From: Gammaproteobacteria bacterium
GTDB taxonomy: Bacteria; Pseudomonadota; Gammaproteobacteria; Steroidobacterales; Steroidobacteraceae
Assembly: GCA_027365225.1 (NCBI GenBank)
Contig: DAHXNV010000001.1
Coordinates: 58,004-122,003, forward strand
Direction: 5' to 3'
Length of the DNA: 64,000 bases
Shown: positions 31,454 through 42,592 of the stretch, one piece after another
Layout: each line of letters starts with the position of its first letter
Position numbering within the stretch: the first letter of the stretch is position 1
Notes under the pieces: model-generated
The model's database searches: none
What the model was told of the DNA's origin: nothing
The model's input: the letters and a program-made list of their open reading frames with translations, nothing else
Made by a program: the position numbers and the translations under genes

Positions 31454-32809
31454 ATGGTACGCGTGCCGGCTCACGAGCGCCTGGAGCTCGAGAACGGGAC
31501 GACGCTGCTGCTGCTGCCGCGCCGCGAAGTGCCGCTGCTCGCCTGCCAGCTGCTGGTGCGCGGCGGCGCGCGCGGCGATCCGCCAACGCTCCCGGGGGTC
31601 GCCTCGCTGGTGGCGGCCCTGCTGGAGAAGGGCGCCGGCCGGCGCGATGCGTACGGGTTCGCCGAGGCCGTCGAGGGCGCCGGCGGCAGCTTTACCGCCG
31701 GCGCGGCTGCCGAGGCGATCACCGTGCGCAGCCAGTTCATGGCGCGCGACCAGGGTCTGATGCTTGAGTTGCTTGCCGATGCGTTGCGCGCGCCGCGGCT
31801 TGCCCCCGAGGAATTCGCGCATCTGCGCGACCGGCAGATCGAATTCATCAAGGCGGTCAAGGACTCAGAGCCCGCCGAGTTGCTCGACGCGTACGGCCGG
31901 GCGCTGCTGTTCGGCGGCCATCCGTACGGACGTGCGGTCCACGGCAGCGAGTCATCCCTGGCCGCCATCACCCTCGCGGATGCGCACGAGTACTACCGGA
32001 GGCACTTCGGCGCCGAGCGGCTGCTGCTCGTCCTCGCCGGCGATCTCGACCTGCGCCGCGCCGAGGCCGCGGTGCGCGCGGCCCTGGCCACTTGGCCGCG
32101 CACGCCCGCGCCCCTGCCGCCACTGGCTTCGCCGCCCGCCGCGTCCGCCCGGCGCGTCTTGTTGGTCGACGCGCCGGGCGCGGCGCAGAGCCATTTCTGG
32201 ATCGGTGCGCCGGGTGTGAACAAGCGCTATCCGCGCCGGGCCGCGCTCGATCTGGTGAACACTCTGTTCGGCGGGCGGTTCACCTCGCTGCTCAACGTCG
32301 AGCTGCGCGTCAAATCGGGATTGTCGTACGGCGCCCGCTCGGGATTCGTGCGCGGCAGCGCGGGCGGGGATTTCACCATCCGCTCATTTGTCGAGACCGC
32401 CAACACGGGCCAGGCAATCCGCCTGGCGCTGCAGGCGCTGGAGCGCCTTCGCGGCGAGGGAGTGAGCACCGAGATGCTGCAGTCCGCTCGTGCGTACACG
32501 CTCGGTCAGTACGCCCTCGGGCTGGAAACGGCGGCCGATTGGGCCGCGGCGCTTGCGGATGTCGAGTTTTTCGGGTTGGGCACCGGCTACATCGACGACT
32601 ACGCCGTTGAGCTCGCGGCGGTGGATCGCGACGCGGCGCGAGCGGTGATCGCCGAAGCGTTTCCCGATCCGCGCAACACCATGCTGGTCGTGATCGGGGA
32701 CGCGGCACGTATTGGCGCGCAGCTCGAGGGCTTCGGGCCGATGGTGCGGCTGCGGCTGAACGATCCGCAGTTCAGTCCCGAGACGGCGGGAGACGAAGCC
32801 GGTCCATGA
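31454..32809 (+). CDS. M16 family peptidase-like protein, inactive-partner type
   Basis: M16 fold but no HxxEH; LNVELRVKSGLSYGARSGF R/Y-containing segment. Adjacent to the active-type M16 gene. Confidence 0.88.
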   Translation: MVRVPAHERLELENGTTLLLLPRREVPLLACQLLVRGGARGDPPTLPGVASLVAALLEKGAGRRDAYGFAEAVEGAGGSFTAGAAAEAITVRSQFMARDQGLMLELLADALRAPRLAPEEFAHLRDRQIEFIKAVKDSEPAELLDAYGRALLFGGHPYGRAVHGSESSLAAITLADAHEYYRRHFGAERLLLVLAGDLDLRRAEAAVRAALATWPRTPAPLPPLASPPAASARRVLLVDAPGAAQSHFWIGAPGVNKRYPRRAALDLVNTLFGGRFTSLLNVELRVKSGLSYGARSGFVRGSAGGDFTIRSFVETANTGQAIRLALQALERLRGEGVSTEMLQSARAYTLGQYALGLETAADWAAALADVEFFGLGTGYIDDYAVELAAVDRDAARAVIAEAFPDPRNTMLVVIGDAARIGAQLEGFGPMVRLRLNDPQFSPETAGDEAGP

Positions 32810-33030
32810 GGGGGTATGGGCCGCCCCGTCTCCCGCTCCCGTCGGCATCCCGGCCGCCCAAGCTCCTCCTGTTAGGTTGCGCCCGGAGTGGATTCCGGGA
32901 GACGGAGTGGGCTCGCGAGGCATGAGCGCGCGTTCCGTCTCCCGGACCCGTCCGATGCGCAGAGTGTCGCGCAGATTCCGGAAGGCGAGGCGCGCTCATG
33001 AGGGGGTATGAGGGGACGCCCCGCCTCCCG
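32800..33030. repeat. Cluster of inverted and direct repeats between convergent genes
   Basis: CCGGGAGACGGA (32895-32906) vs TCCGTCTCCCGG (32934-32945); CATGAGCGCGC (32921-32931) vs GCGCGCTCATG (32990-33000); CATGAGGGGGTATG at 32805-32818 and 32997-33010. Confidence 0.7.
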
Positions 33031-33036
33031 GATCCG

Positions 33037-33600
33037 TCAATTGCCGCGTGCGTGCACCTCCGTGGTGTGGAATCTCACAGCTGCCTCGTTGCGGGCGAGG
33101 AAGCCGGCTTCGGGCGCGATTGCCATCGCCTTGGCCAGATCGGCGCGGGCGCCCGCCCGGTCATTGGAAAACCAGCGCATGACGGCGCGGTCCGAGTAGG
33201 CGACCGCCAGGCGCCGATTCGGGCTGTCGCCGCTCGAGACGGCCCAGGGCGCGGTTTGGAAATGCGGCGCGTCTGCCGAGTAGACGGCGGCGTCGCAAGC
33301 GACTCTCGCCTGAGGCCACTTGCGGGTCATTGCGTCGGCAACGCAGCGGTTGGCGTTGACGGCTCCCGGATCGAGCGCGCCGGCTCCATGCTCGCGCAGT
33401 TGACGCAGCGCGGTCGGATAGCGGCCCAACAGCAGGTCGCGTCCGCCCGGCGCGCTGGCGTAGACTTTCAGCACGAATGGAACGACTCGAGCGCCCGCGA
33501 ATGCGGTCGCCGAGAGCGCCAGCGTCACCCCGGCGCACAGCGCCAGAGGCAACGAGCGGCGTATGCGGTTCCGTGGTGACATGTTTTCTCCGCTGTTCAT
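33037..33600 (-). CDS. Secreted hypothetical protein (TPR-like content)
   Basis: Signal peptide RSLPLALCAGVTLALSATAFA; DRAVMRWFSNDRAGARADLAKAMAIAP TPR-like helix pair. Confidence 0.6.
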   Translation of the reverse strand: MNSGENMSPRNRIRRSLPLALCAGVTLALSATAFAGARVVPFVLKVYASAPGGRDLLLGRYPTALRQLREHGAGALDPGAVNANRCVADAMTRKWPQARVACDAAVYSADAPHFQTAPWAVSSGDSPNRRLAVAYSDRAVMRWFSNDRAGARADLAKAMAIAPEAGFLARNEAAVRFHTTEVHARGN

Positions 33601-33699
33601 GGTTTGCGATGAACGCTCCAGCAGAGCGTCCGAAGCCACGATACGAGCAAGCTGTTTGGCTCACAAACGAGAAGATTTGCGGCGTGCATGCGCAATTGT

Positions 33700-34629
33700 T
33701 CACTCGTATGCCGCGGGCCGAGGCGAGGCGGGGAACTGCTCGCGCATCCACGCGGTGAACGCGCGCACGTCGGGCCGGTCGGCATCCCTGGGCCGATTGA
33801 CCAGATAGTACGAATCGCCCGTGGACAGCTCGACGGCGAAGATGCGCGCCAGCGTGCCGGAACGGAACCAGGCGTCGCAATGTGCAGTGGGTACCAGTGC
33901 CACACCGAGACCACGTTCCGCGGCGCGGACCACCGCGTGCATGGTGTCGAACTCCAGGACACTTCTGGGCTCCGGCGCATCGAGTCCGACCTCATGCGCC
34001 CAACTGCTCCAGGCATCGGGGGAAGGTTTGTGCACGATCAGCGCCAACTCCTGGAAGACCCCGCCGCCGAGGCGCGCCACAGCCGGCAGGTGCGCCGGAG
34101 AGCACGCGGCGGTCAGCGACAGCGCAAAGAGGTGCGCGGACTGCAGGCCCTGCGGCGGGGCATCGCGCAGCAAGATCGACACGTCCGCGTTGGCCGGATG
34201 CAGCGCTGGACGCGGATCATGCGTATCGATCCCTATGTCGATCCGCGGATGCCGGTCGCAAAAGGCCCCGAGCCGCGGCAGGAATAGCTCGCTGGCGAAG
34301 AACGCGGGCAGCTGGATGCGCAGCGTGCGCCGGCCGCCACCACGGGCGATCCGCGCCACGCTGAGGTCGAGCGCCTCGAGCAGCGGCTCGGTTTGCTCCA
34401 GCAGCGTGCTGCCCGCATGTGTCAGCTCGAGCGAGCGGGGTTTGCGCTCGAAAAGGCGCACGCCGAGCGCGGCTTCCAGCTCCTTGATCTGATGGCTGAC
34501 GGCCGAAGGTGTCAGGAACAGCTCGTCGGCCGCGAATTTGAAGCTGCGATGGCGCGCGGCTACGCAAAAGATCCTGAGGCTTCGGGTCGGCGGAGGGCGG
34601 GAGAGGCGCATGGGTGCAATGGGCGACAC
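33700..34629 (-). CDS. LysR family transcriptional regulator (GcvA-like)
   Basis: LRIFCVAARHRSFKFAADELFLTPSAVSHQIKELEAALGVRLFERKPRSLELTHAG. Confidence 0.9.
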   Translation of the reverse strand: MSPIAPMRLSRPPPTRSLRIFCVAARHRSFKFAADELFLTPSAVSHQIKELEAALGVRLFERKPRSLELTHAGSTLLEQTEPLLEALDLSVARIARGGGRRTLRIQLPAFFASELFLPRLGAFCDRHPRIDIGIDTHDPRPALHPANADVSILLRDAPPQGLQSAHLFALSLTAACSPAHLPAVARLGGGVFQELALIVHKPSPDAWSSWAHEVGLDAPEPRSVLEFDTMHAVVRAAERGLGVALVPTAHCDAWFRSGTLARIFAVELSTGDSYYLVNRPRDADRPDVRAFTAWMREQFPASPRPAAYE

Positions 34630-34814
34630 GTCGTGTGTTCTGGACGCTGCAAGCGCCGTGCCAGCACGCCTCGAGGCAAGAAAATGCAGCCTCTACCGGT
34701 TGTGCGGCCGCGGGCGCCGCGGCGATGCACGGATTTGGACCGATTTCAGTCCGTCTCGCACCAACTCGATACGTCGCCATGCGCCGCGGCTCGCCGCGCG
34801 GATCGTGCCGAGGC

Positions 34815-35465
34815 TCAGGATCCGCAATCGGCCGTGCCCGTGGACAGGAACGTGATCTCCTCGCGCGTGTTCGGGCGCCCGAGAATGCGGTTGCGCTCCG
34901 GAAAGCGCCCGAAGCGGGCGACGGTCGCATGATGGCGTTTGGCCAGCGCGTGCACGTCGGCGAGGAAGGGCTGGAATTGGCTCGGAGCCTCTTGCACGAG
35001 CCGCCGGTAGGCTGAGAGTGACTCCTCTTGGACGTCGAGCCGCTCGGCGTGCTGCAGCGGCATGCACAGGAAGGCCCGCTCGATGGGCGAGAGCGCCGCG
35101 TCCGCGGCCGCCTGAACGGCACGCAGGGTCAGGGCGAGCGCCCGCTCATCGGTGGCGAAGGCGCGCGGCGTGCCACGGAAGGCGCTGCGCGGAAACTGGT
35201 CGAGCAGCAGGACCAGCGCCAGACAGCGGCGGGGACTGGCTGCCCACGCATCGAGCTCGCCGCGCTCGGCCTGCTGCATCTGGGTGCCGAAGCGCTCGCG
35301 GACCATCGCGTCGGTTGCCGCCTGCTGCTGCGGCGTGGTGCCGACTGCGAACCAGAGCCTCTGGCGATCACTGACCGTCTGCGGCGTCAGCGGCGCCGGA
35401 CCGAACCAGAAGCGGTTGACCGCGAGTGCCTCCTGCGCCTGGCCGGTGCCTCGGCGTGCGCCCAC
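34815..35465 (-). CDS. DUF924 family protein
   Basis: FWFGP...RQRLWF...CLALVLLLDQFPRSAFRGTPRAFATDERAL...YRRLVQEAP; start uncertain. Confidence 0.85.
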   Translation of the reverse strand: MGARRGTGQAQEALAVNRFWFGPAPLTPQTVSDRQRLWFAVGTTPQQQAATDAMVRERFGTQMQQAERGELDAWAASPRRCLALVLLLDQFPRSAFRGTPRAFATDERALALTLRAVQAAADAALSPIERAFLCMPLQHAERLDVQEESLSAYRRLVQEAPSQFQPFLADVHALAKRHHATVARFGRFPERNRILGRPNTREEITFLSTGTADCGS

Positions 35466-35470
35466 GCTGC

Positions 35471-35851
35471 CTACTCGCAGAGGCTTTCCAGATAACCTTG
35501 CGCGACGGGCGAGAGCCGCTTCAGCGCCAGCGCGCGCGCCTTGGGTGCATCCACGATGTACTCCAGGGGCCCGGAGACGAGCATCTGACGGATGCCGGGA
35601 TGGCGCGCCGAGACCCTTGCCATCTTGTTGAGTACGGTGAAGCCGCGGTTGATTTTCTGGCGAGGCGCGCGGTTCTGTTCGATGGTGCGGGCGAGGTACT
35701 GGCCGAAGCGCACGTAGAGAAAATAGTCATCATCGCCCACTTGAAAGCGGGCTTCGGCGAAGAAATCGGGAAAATTCTTTTCCAAATACGAATTGACGCT
35801 GCACAGAGCGGGGCGAGGATCGCGATCGGGCGACGCAGTTTGCTGCTTCAT
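35471..35851 (-). CDS. Conserved hypothetical protein
   Basis: MKQQTASPDRDPRPALCSVNSYLEKNFPDFFAEARFQVGDDDYFLYVRFGQYLARTIEQNR...; internal start after a long non-conserved lead. Confidence 0.55.
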   Translation of the reverse strand: MKQQTASPDRDPRPALCSVNSYLEKNFPDFFAEARFQVGDDDYFLYVRFGQYLARTIEQNRAPRQKINRGFTVLNKMARVSARHPGIRQMLVSGPLEYIVDAPKARALALKRLSPVAQGYLESLCE

Positions 35852-35996
35852 TTCGCGGATCACACCTCCAGAGGGTCCAGACCGCCATCGTTGGACGTCG
35901 CGAGCGGCACCACACCCCGCGGCGCGGCGCGAATGGTGCGCGAGAAGGCCGCGCGATGCAAGCGAAATCATGGCAGAGCTGTGCGTGGCGCGCGGA

Positions 35997-37169
35997 TCAA
36001 CCGGAGGGTCCTGGATCGCGCCGCCGCCGGGCGCGCGCCACCATCTGAAAGGCGAGCACGACGGCGACCAGGAAGGCCAGGGCGCTGGTTGCAAGCGTCA
36101 GATTCAGCATCTGTTCCAGCGTCTCGTCACGCACGTGAGCCCCCCGATCGGATGTTTGTGTGACCTCGAGATGGGCAATGACATCGTGGTCCGCCCTGCC
36201 GCGGATCGGCACGCTGACCGTGAGGGGCGCGTCGTGGCCCGCCTCGACCAGCCGGCGGAACAGGAGGGTGAGCATGCCGGCGTGCGGTGCCGGAATGCCC
36301 GGTACGATCGGCTTGGCCGCCTGGGCCAGCAGCGCGCCGGAGGGCGTGGTCACCGTAAGACGCAGTCCCGGCCGCAGCAAGCGGTGCAGGTAGACGGGGA
36401 GTGCCGCCGACGCCAGAACCAGTCCGCCTCGGGGGCGCAGGTTGTGCGGGTTCAGCATCCCGTAGACGAACGGTCTCGCCCCGCGGCGCACGCGATCATC
36501 GATCTGCACGCCGAAGGGTCCACCGACCATCGACAGCGGCATCGCGAACTCGACGTCGTAGCCGCCCGGTTCCAGTTGCAGCGCTCCGACGATGCGCGGA
36601 TCCAGGATCGCCCACTGTCGGCCGTACTCTCCGGTGATGATGCGGTCGGCTACCAGCGGTCCGGCGCCCTCGAGCGGTAGAAATTCCGAGTGCGGCCGCC
36701 CTTGCGGCCCGGCGAAGCCGATCCAGATGCGGTCGCCTATGGCGGCGCGATCGAGCGGATTGACGAGCGGGGTATCGAACACGGGCTGGGGGTCCGAGAT
36801 GCGCAGCAGCACATACAGCATTCGATTGGTGACACCGGTGAGAATGTCGAAATGATGGTTGCCGCTGCCGTAGCGGCGCCACGGGCGAGTCGCAGGCCAG
36901 CCTTGCGGATAGGCGTCGAAGTCGACCGGCGCCGGCAGCGGAACCGGCGTCAGCGTGTCCGGTCCGGGGTGGCGCGCTTCGGCCGCAAACCGGTAGATCA
37001 GGCGCGTACGGCCCTGGAGCGAGGCGGCCAGGGTGTGCGCGAGCGAGCTCAGGTCCAACCGCTCGCTGCGGCGCAGCTCGGCTTGCATCTGGCGCGCGTA
37101 ACGGACCCCGTCCCAGGGCAGCACCAGGGACACCAGCGTGAGGAGCAACAGCGAGAGCCAAGGCCGCAT
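35997..37169 (-). CDS. Stand-alone two-TM periplasmic sensor protein, resembling a histidine-kinase sensor half without kinase domains
   Basis: N-terminal TM, about 300-aa extracytoplasmic region, TM2 (LATSALAFLVAVVLAFQM), then stop; no HAMP/HisKA/HATPase. Confidence 0.6.
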   Translation of the reverse strand: MRPWLSLLLLTLVSLVLPWDGVRYARQMQAELRRSERLDLSSLAHTLAASLQGRTRLIYRFAAEARHPGPDTLTPVPLPAPVDFDAYPQGWPATRPWRRYGSGNHHFDILTGVTNRMLYVLLRISDPQPVFDTPLVNPLDRAAIGDRIWIGFAGPQGRPHSEFLPLEGAGPLVADRIITGEYGRQWAILDPRIVGALQLEPGGYDVEFAMPLSMVGGPFGVQIDDRVRRGARPFVYGMLNPHNLRPRGGLVLASAALPVYLHRLLRPGLRLTVTTPSGALLAQAAKPIVPGIPAPHAGMLTLLFRRLVEAGHDAPLTVSVPIRGRADHDVIAHLEVTQTSDRGAHVRDETLEQMLNLTLATSALAFLVAVVLAFQMVARARRRRDPGPSG

Positions 37170-37245
37170 CGAATCGTTTCAGCACTCTTTCAGCCGGCGC
37201 GTTTATAGTGGCGTCACCGCCTCATATGCGCGTACAGCCACGATC

Positions 37246-38535
37246 ATGAAGATACCTGAGATTTTGATCGTCGAGACCATTCATCAGCCCGGCAGCCTCG
37301 CCAAAGTGCTGCAGGTGATCGGCGATGCGGGTCTGACCATCCAGCATTTGACCGCCATACGGCGCGTGGAGGGCAAGACTCTCTGGGAAATTACCCTGGA
37401 GATGGACGAACAGGCCGACCGAAGTCTCTACACGCGGATCGACCAGTTGCCCAATGCCCGCTTCATCGGTAAATCCGATCGGGTATTCAATCGCCATCGC
37501 GGCGGCAAGATCCGCACCGTGGCGAGCCTGCCGATCAACACGCTGCAGACGCTGCGCGACATCTACACCCCCGGGGTCGCGCGGGTGTGCCTGGCCATTC
37601 AGCAGGACCCGCAGCTCGCCCACGAATACACGAGCATCGACAGCACGGTGGCGGTGATCACCAACGGCACGGCGGTGCTCGGCCTCGGCAACATCGGGCC
37701 GCTCGCCGGCTTGCCGGTGATGGAGGGCAAGGCGGCGCTGTTCGCCGATCTGGTGGGACTCTCGGCCGTGCCGATCCTGCTCGAGCAGACCCAGCCGGAG
37801 AAAGTCGTCGAGCTGATCTGTGGGATTCATTTGTCCTTCGGTGCGATCCAGCTCGAGGACTTCGCCGCTCCCGAGTGCTTCGCAATCGAGTCCCGGCTGC
37901 GCGAGCGGCTCGCCAAGCCGGTTCTGCACGACGATCAGCACGGGACCGCGGTGGTTGCGCTCGCCGCGCTGATCAATGCGGCACGCCGTGCCCGGCGCAG
38001 CCTGCCCGAGAGCACCGTGGGCCAGATCGGTCTCGGAGCGGCCGGCACGGGCATCGTGCGCCTGCTGCGCGCCTATGGCGTCAATCGGGTGCTGGGCGCG
38101 GACCGCAATCCGCAGGCGTTGGCGCGCATCAAGACGCTCGGGGCCGAAGCATCGACCCCGGAGTCGATCATGCGGGATGCGGACATCGTGGTCGCGACCA
38201 CCGGTGTCAAGGGGCTCATCCGACCCGAGTGGATCAGGCCGGGGCAGGTGATTCTGGCACTGTCCAATCCCGATCCGGAGATCGAGCCGAACCTGGCGCG
38301 CGAGCATGGCGCGGCCTTTGCCGCCGATGGCAAAGGGATCAACAACGTGCTGGCGTTTCCGGGGCTGTTCAAGGGGGCGCTCGCCGCCAAGGCCACGCGC
38401 TTCACGGACGCGATGCTCATGGCCGCGGCGCAGACACTGGCGGACTTGGCGGAAGACGATGCGCTCGTGCCCGGGCCGTTGGAAAAGAGCGTGCACGAGC
38501 AAGTGGCGGCGGCCGTCCAGGCCGCCGCCACTTAA
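37246..38535 (+). CDS. NAD(P)-binding malic enzyme with N-terminal ACT domain
   Basis: [33 protein letters not shown]; malic: [40 protein letters not shown]. Internal ATG 37246. Confidence 0.9.
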   Translation: MKIPEILIVETIHQPGSLAKVLQVIGDAGLTIQHLTAIRRVEGKTLWEITLEMDEQADRSLYTRIDQLPNARFIGKSDRVFNRHRGGKIRTVASLPINTLQTLRDIYTPGVARVCLAIQQDPQLAHEYTSIDSTVAVITNGTAVLGLGNIGPLAGLPVMEGKAALFADLVGLSAVPILLEQTQPEKVVELICGIHLSFGAIQLEDFAAPECFAIESRLRERLAKPVLHDDQHGTAVVALAALINAARRARRSLPESTVGQIGLGAAGTGIVRLLRAYGVNRVLGADRNPQALARIKTLGAEASTPESIMRDADIVVATTGVKGLIRPEWIRPGQVILALSNPDPEIEPNLAREHGAAFAADGKGINNVLAFPGLFKGALAAKATRFTDAMLMAAAQTLADLAEDDALVPGPLEKSVHEQVAAAVQAAAT

Positions 38536-38543
38536 GTCCGCGC

Positions 38544-39428
38544 TCAGGCCGCCGCCGCCTCGGGGGTCATCAGACCGCGCAGCTTGCCGAGCGCAGTGGC
38601 TTCGATCTGGCGGATGCGCTCGGCTGAAATGCCGTATTCCCCCGCCAGCTCGTGCAGCGTCGCCTTCTCCTCACGGATCCAGCGGCGTTCGACGATGTCG
38701 CGGCTGCGCGCGTCGAGCCGATCAAGGGCGGTGCGCAGGCGCGACGTGGAATCCCGTTCCCATTCCGCTTCCTCCACCTGATCGGCCGGGTCGGCGTTGG
38801 GGGACGGCAGGTACGCAGCCGGACTGTAGGCTTCCTCTTCGTCCGCGTCGGGTGCCGGATCGAACGCGAGATCGTGCGCCGCCAGGCGCTTCTCCATCTC
38901 GGTGACCTCGCTTGTGCTGACGCCGAGGTCGCGCGCCACGGCGGCGGTCTCTTCCACGGTGAGCCACGCGAGGTTCTTCTTCAGGCGGCGCAGATTGAAG
39001 AACAGCTTGCGCTGGGTTTTGGTGGTGGCAATCTTGACCAGGCGCCAATTGCGCAGAACATATTCATGGATCTCCGCCCGAATCCAATGCACGGCAAAGG
39101 ACACCAGGCGAACGTTAAGGGTTGGGTCGAAACGCTTGACCGCTTTCATCAAGCCGACGTTGCCTTCCTGGATCAGGTCGCTGAAGGGCAGCCCATAGCC
39201 GCGATAGCCCCGGGCGATGTGCACGACGAAGCGCAAGTGCGCCAGAACGAGCTGGCGGGCGGCATCGAGATCCCCGTGTTCTCGAAAGCGCTCGGCGAGC
39301 GCGCGCTCAGCCTCGCGATCGAGCACGGGGATGCGCCTCACCCGCTCGACGTACGCATCGACGCTGCCAATCGGCCCGACGACCGCGAGGTCGCAGGGGC
39401 GGGCGATCACTGCGGTGCTTGTGGACAT
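38544..39428 (-). CDS. rpoH: RNA polymerase sigma-32 (RpoH)
   Basis: QLVLAHLRFVVHIARGYRGYGLPFSDLIQEGNVGLMKAVKRFDP, RKLFFNLRR (RpoH box-like), ISAERIRQIEATALGKLRGLM; SD GGGAG before ATG 39428. Confidence 0.93.
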   Translation of the reverse strand: MSTSTAVIARPCDLAVVGPIGSVDAYVERVRRIPVLDREAERALAERFREHGDLDAARQLVLAHLRFVVHIARGYRGYGLPFSDLIQEGNVGLMKAVKRFDPTLNVRLVSFAVHWIRAEIHEYVLRNWRLVKIATTKTQRKLFFNLRRLKKNLAWLTVEETAAVARDLGVSTSEVTEMEKRLAAHDLAFDPAPDADEEEAYSPAAYLPSPNADPADQVEEAEWERDSTSRLRTALDRLDARSRDIVERRWIREEKATLHELAGEYGISAERIRQIEATALGKLRGLMTPEAAAA

Positions 39429-39456
39429 CAATACTCCCATGCGCTGTAAGCAAATC

Positions 39457-39483
39457 TTAGCACTCGATGTCTTTGAGTGCTAA
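39457..39483 (-). promoter_or_regulatory. CIRCE operator (HrcA-binding inverted repeat) upstream of rpoH
   Basis: TTAGCACTC-GATGTCTTT-GAGTGCTAA; both 9-nt arms match CIRCE exactly with N9 spacer. Confidence 0.93.
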
Positions 39484-39638
39484 TCCGGGCCTGGGTTCCC
39501 GGGTAGCTCGCAAAACGGTATCGCTTAAGATCCCGCTCAACCGGGAGGCCTCAATACTTAGCCTTAATCATGACAATTCAGGTTCCCTCGCGCGAAGCCG
39601 GCTTTCGGGACTCGGAACGGCCGGCTACGCTCACCGGC

Positions 39639-40454
39639 ATGCCTGAGCTTCCCGAAGTCGAGACCACGCGTCGCGGTATCGCGCCGCACGTAACCGGGCG
39701 CACCATCGTGGCCCTCGAGCTCTACGAGCGGCGGCTGCGCTGGCCGGTGCCCCGCTCACTTGCGTTGCGGCTGCCGGGCCAGCGCATCGTGGGGACGGAT
39801 CGGCGCGCCAAATACCTGCTCATCATGCTGGAGCGAGGCACGGTGATCGTCCATCTGGGCATGTCGGGCTCGCTGCGGGTCCTGCCCGGCGACGCCCCCC
39901 GCACACGCCATGATCAGTATGACGTGCGGCTGGACTCGGGCCAGGTTCTGCGCTTCAACGACCCGCGCCGCTTCGGCAGTCTGCACTTCACGGAAGGCGA
40001 CCCCGAGCGCCACCGACTGCTCAGGGACTTGGCGCCCGAGCCGTTCGATTCGCGGTTCGATGCCGATTATCTCTGGGGCATCGCGCGGGGCCGACGGCTC
40101 GCGATCAAGCAGTTGCTGATGAACAGCCATCTGGTCGTCGGCGTAGGGAATATCTACGCCAACGAGGCACTCTTCCGAGCCGGCGTGCGCCCGGGGCGTG
40201 CGGCGGGCCGGCTCTCGCGGCTCGAGGCGCGGCGCCTCGTTGCAGCCATTCGAGCCGTTCTCACTGAGGCGATCCGGGCCGGCGGGACGACACTGCGCGA
40301 TTACGTCGGCGCCGACGGCGCACCGGGATATTTCCGCCAAAAACTGTTCGTATATGAGCGTGCCGGTACGCCGTGCCGCCGCTGCGGTACGCCGATCCGT
40401 CGCAGTACGCAGCAGGGCCGTTCGACGTATTTCTGCCCCGCGTGTCAGCGGTGA
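39639..40454 (+). CDS. mutM: Formamidopyrimidine-DNA glycosylase
   Basis: MPELPEVETTRRGIAPHV, zinc finger CRRCGTPIRRSTQQGRSTYFCPACQR. Confidence 0.95.
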   Translation: MPELPEVETTRRGIAPHVTGRTIVALELYERRLRWPVPRSLALRLPGQRIVGTDRRAKYLLIMLERGTVIVHLGMSGSLRVLPGDAPRTRHDQYDVRLDSGQVLRFNDPRRFGSLHFTEGDPERHRLLRDLAPEPFDSRFDADYLWGIARGRRLAIKQLLMNSHLVVGVGNIYANEALFRAGVRPGRAAGRLSRLEARRLVAAIRAVLTEAIRAGGTTLRDYVGADGAPGYFRQKLFVYERAGTPCRRCGTPIRRSTQQGRSTYFCPACQR

Positions 40455-40459
40455 GGCCG

Positions 40460-41550
<1,091 letters not shown>

Positions 41551-41602
41551 GCGATCTTTCGAGCCAGTGAACCAGAGCGCTACGATACACTAGCGCTCGC
41601 TC

Positions 41603-42592
41603 ATGTTCGGACGCGAATCCAAAGACGAGGCGCCAAAGGGCGCGCAGCGTCAGGGCTTTCTCCAGCGCCTGACCCAGCGCCTAGGGCGTGGCAGCCGGCT
41701 CACGTTTGATCTGCCGGGCCTGTTCCGCGGCCGCAAGATCGACGCCGAGCTTCTCGAGGAGCTCGAGACCCGGCTGCTCGGCGCCGACGTGGGCATCGAG
41801 GCGACGGAGTCCATTCTCGCCGGACTCAACAAGCGCCTGGCGCGCAAGGAGCTGGCCGACGTCGAGGCCCTGATTGCGGCACTGCGCGCGACGGTGGAAG
41901 AGATACTGGCGCCGTGCGCGCGGCCATTGGTGGTCGATCCGCTGCGCAAGCCGTTCTCCATTCTGGTCGTCGGCGTGAATGGCTCGGGCAAGACCACGAC
42001 GATCGGCAAGCTGGCCCGTCGCCTGCATCAGGAGGGCCACAGTGTGCTGTTCGCGGCCGGCGACACCTTCCGCGCGGCGGCCATCGAGCAGCTCGCGGTC
42101 TGGGCCGAGCGCAGCGGCGCGAGCTGTGTCGCGCAACACGCCGGCGCCGATCCGGCGGCGGTGGTGTTCGATGCGCTGCAAGCGGCACGGGCGCGCGGCG
42201 TCGATGTGATGATCGCCGATACCGCCGGCCGCCTGCACAGTCAGTCGCATCTGATGCAGGAGCTGAAAAAGGTCAAACGGGTGCTGCAGCGCGGCGATCC
42301 GGCCGCGCCGGACGAGGTTCTCCTGGTGCTCGATGCGAACCAGGGACAAAATGCTCTGACGCAAGCCGTACAGTTTCACGAGGCCGTGGGCGTCACCGGG
42401 CTCGCGATCACCAAGCTCGACGGGACCGCCAAGGGCGGGATCGTGATCGCCATTGCGCGCCGTCTGGGACTGCCCATCCGCTTCATCGGCATCGGCGAGC
42501 AAGCGGAGGATTTCGGCGAATTCGATGCGCGCGCCTTCGCGTCCGCACTGGTCTCGGGTGCGCACGAGCCCGCCGGGCAGGAGGGAGGATGA
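41603..42592 (+). CDS. ftsY: Signal recognition particle receptor FtsY
   Basis: [55 protein letters not shown]. Confidence 0.95.
   Translation: MFGRESKDEAPKGAQRQGFLQRLTQRLGRGSRLTFDLPGLFRGRKIDAELLEELETRLLGADVGIEATESILAGLNKRLARKELADVEALIAALRATVEEILAPCARPLVVDPLRKPFSILVVGVNGSGKTTTIGKLARRLHQEGHSVLFAAGDTFRAAAIEQLAVWAERSGASCVAQHAGADPAAVVFDALQAARARGVDVMIADTAGRLHSQSHLMQELKKVKRVLQRGDPAAPDEVLLVLDANQGQNALTQAVQFHEAVGVTGLAITKLDGTAKGGIVIAIARRLGLPIRFIGIGEQAEDFGEFDARAFASALVSGAHEPAGQEGG

Noticed and set aside
29993-31822. 609-aa minus-strand ORF
   Set aside because: Antisense to the M16 peptidase pair.
31454-32809. Second M16 gene as a degenerated copy
   Set aside because: Loss of HxxEH is normal for the inactive partner in paired M16 proteases; the ORF is intact.
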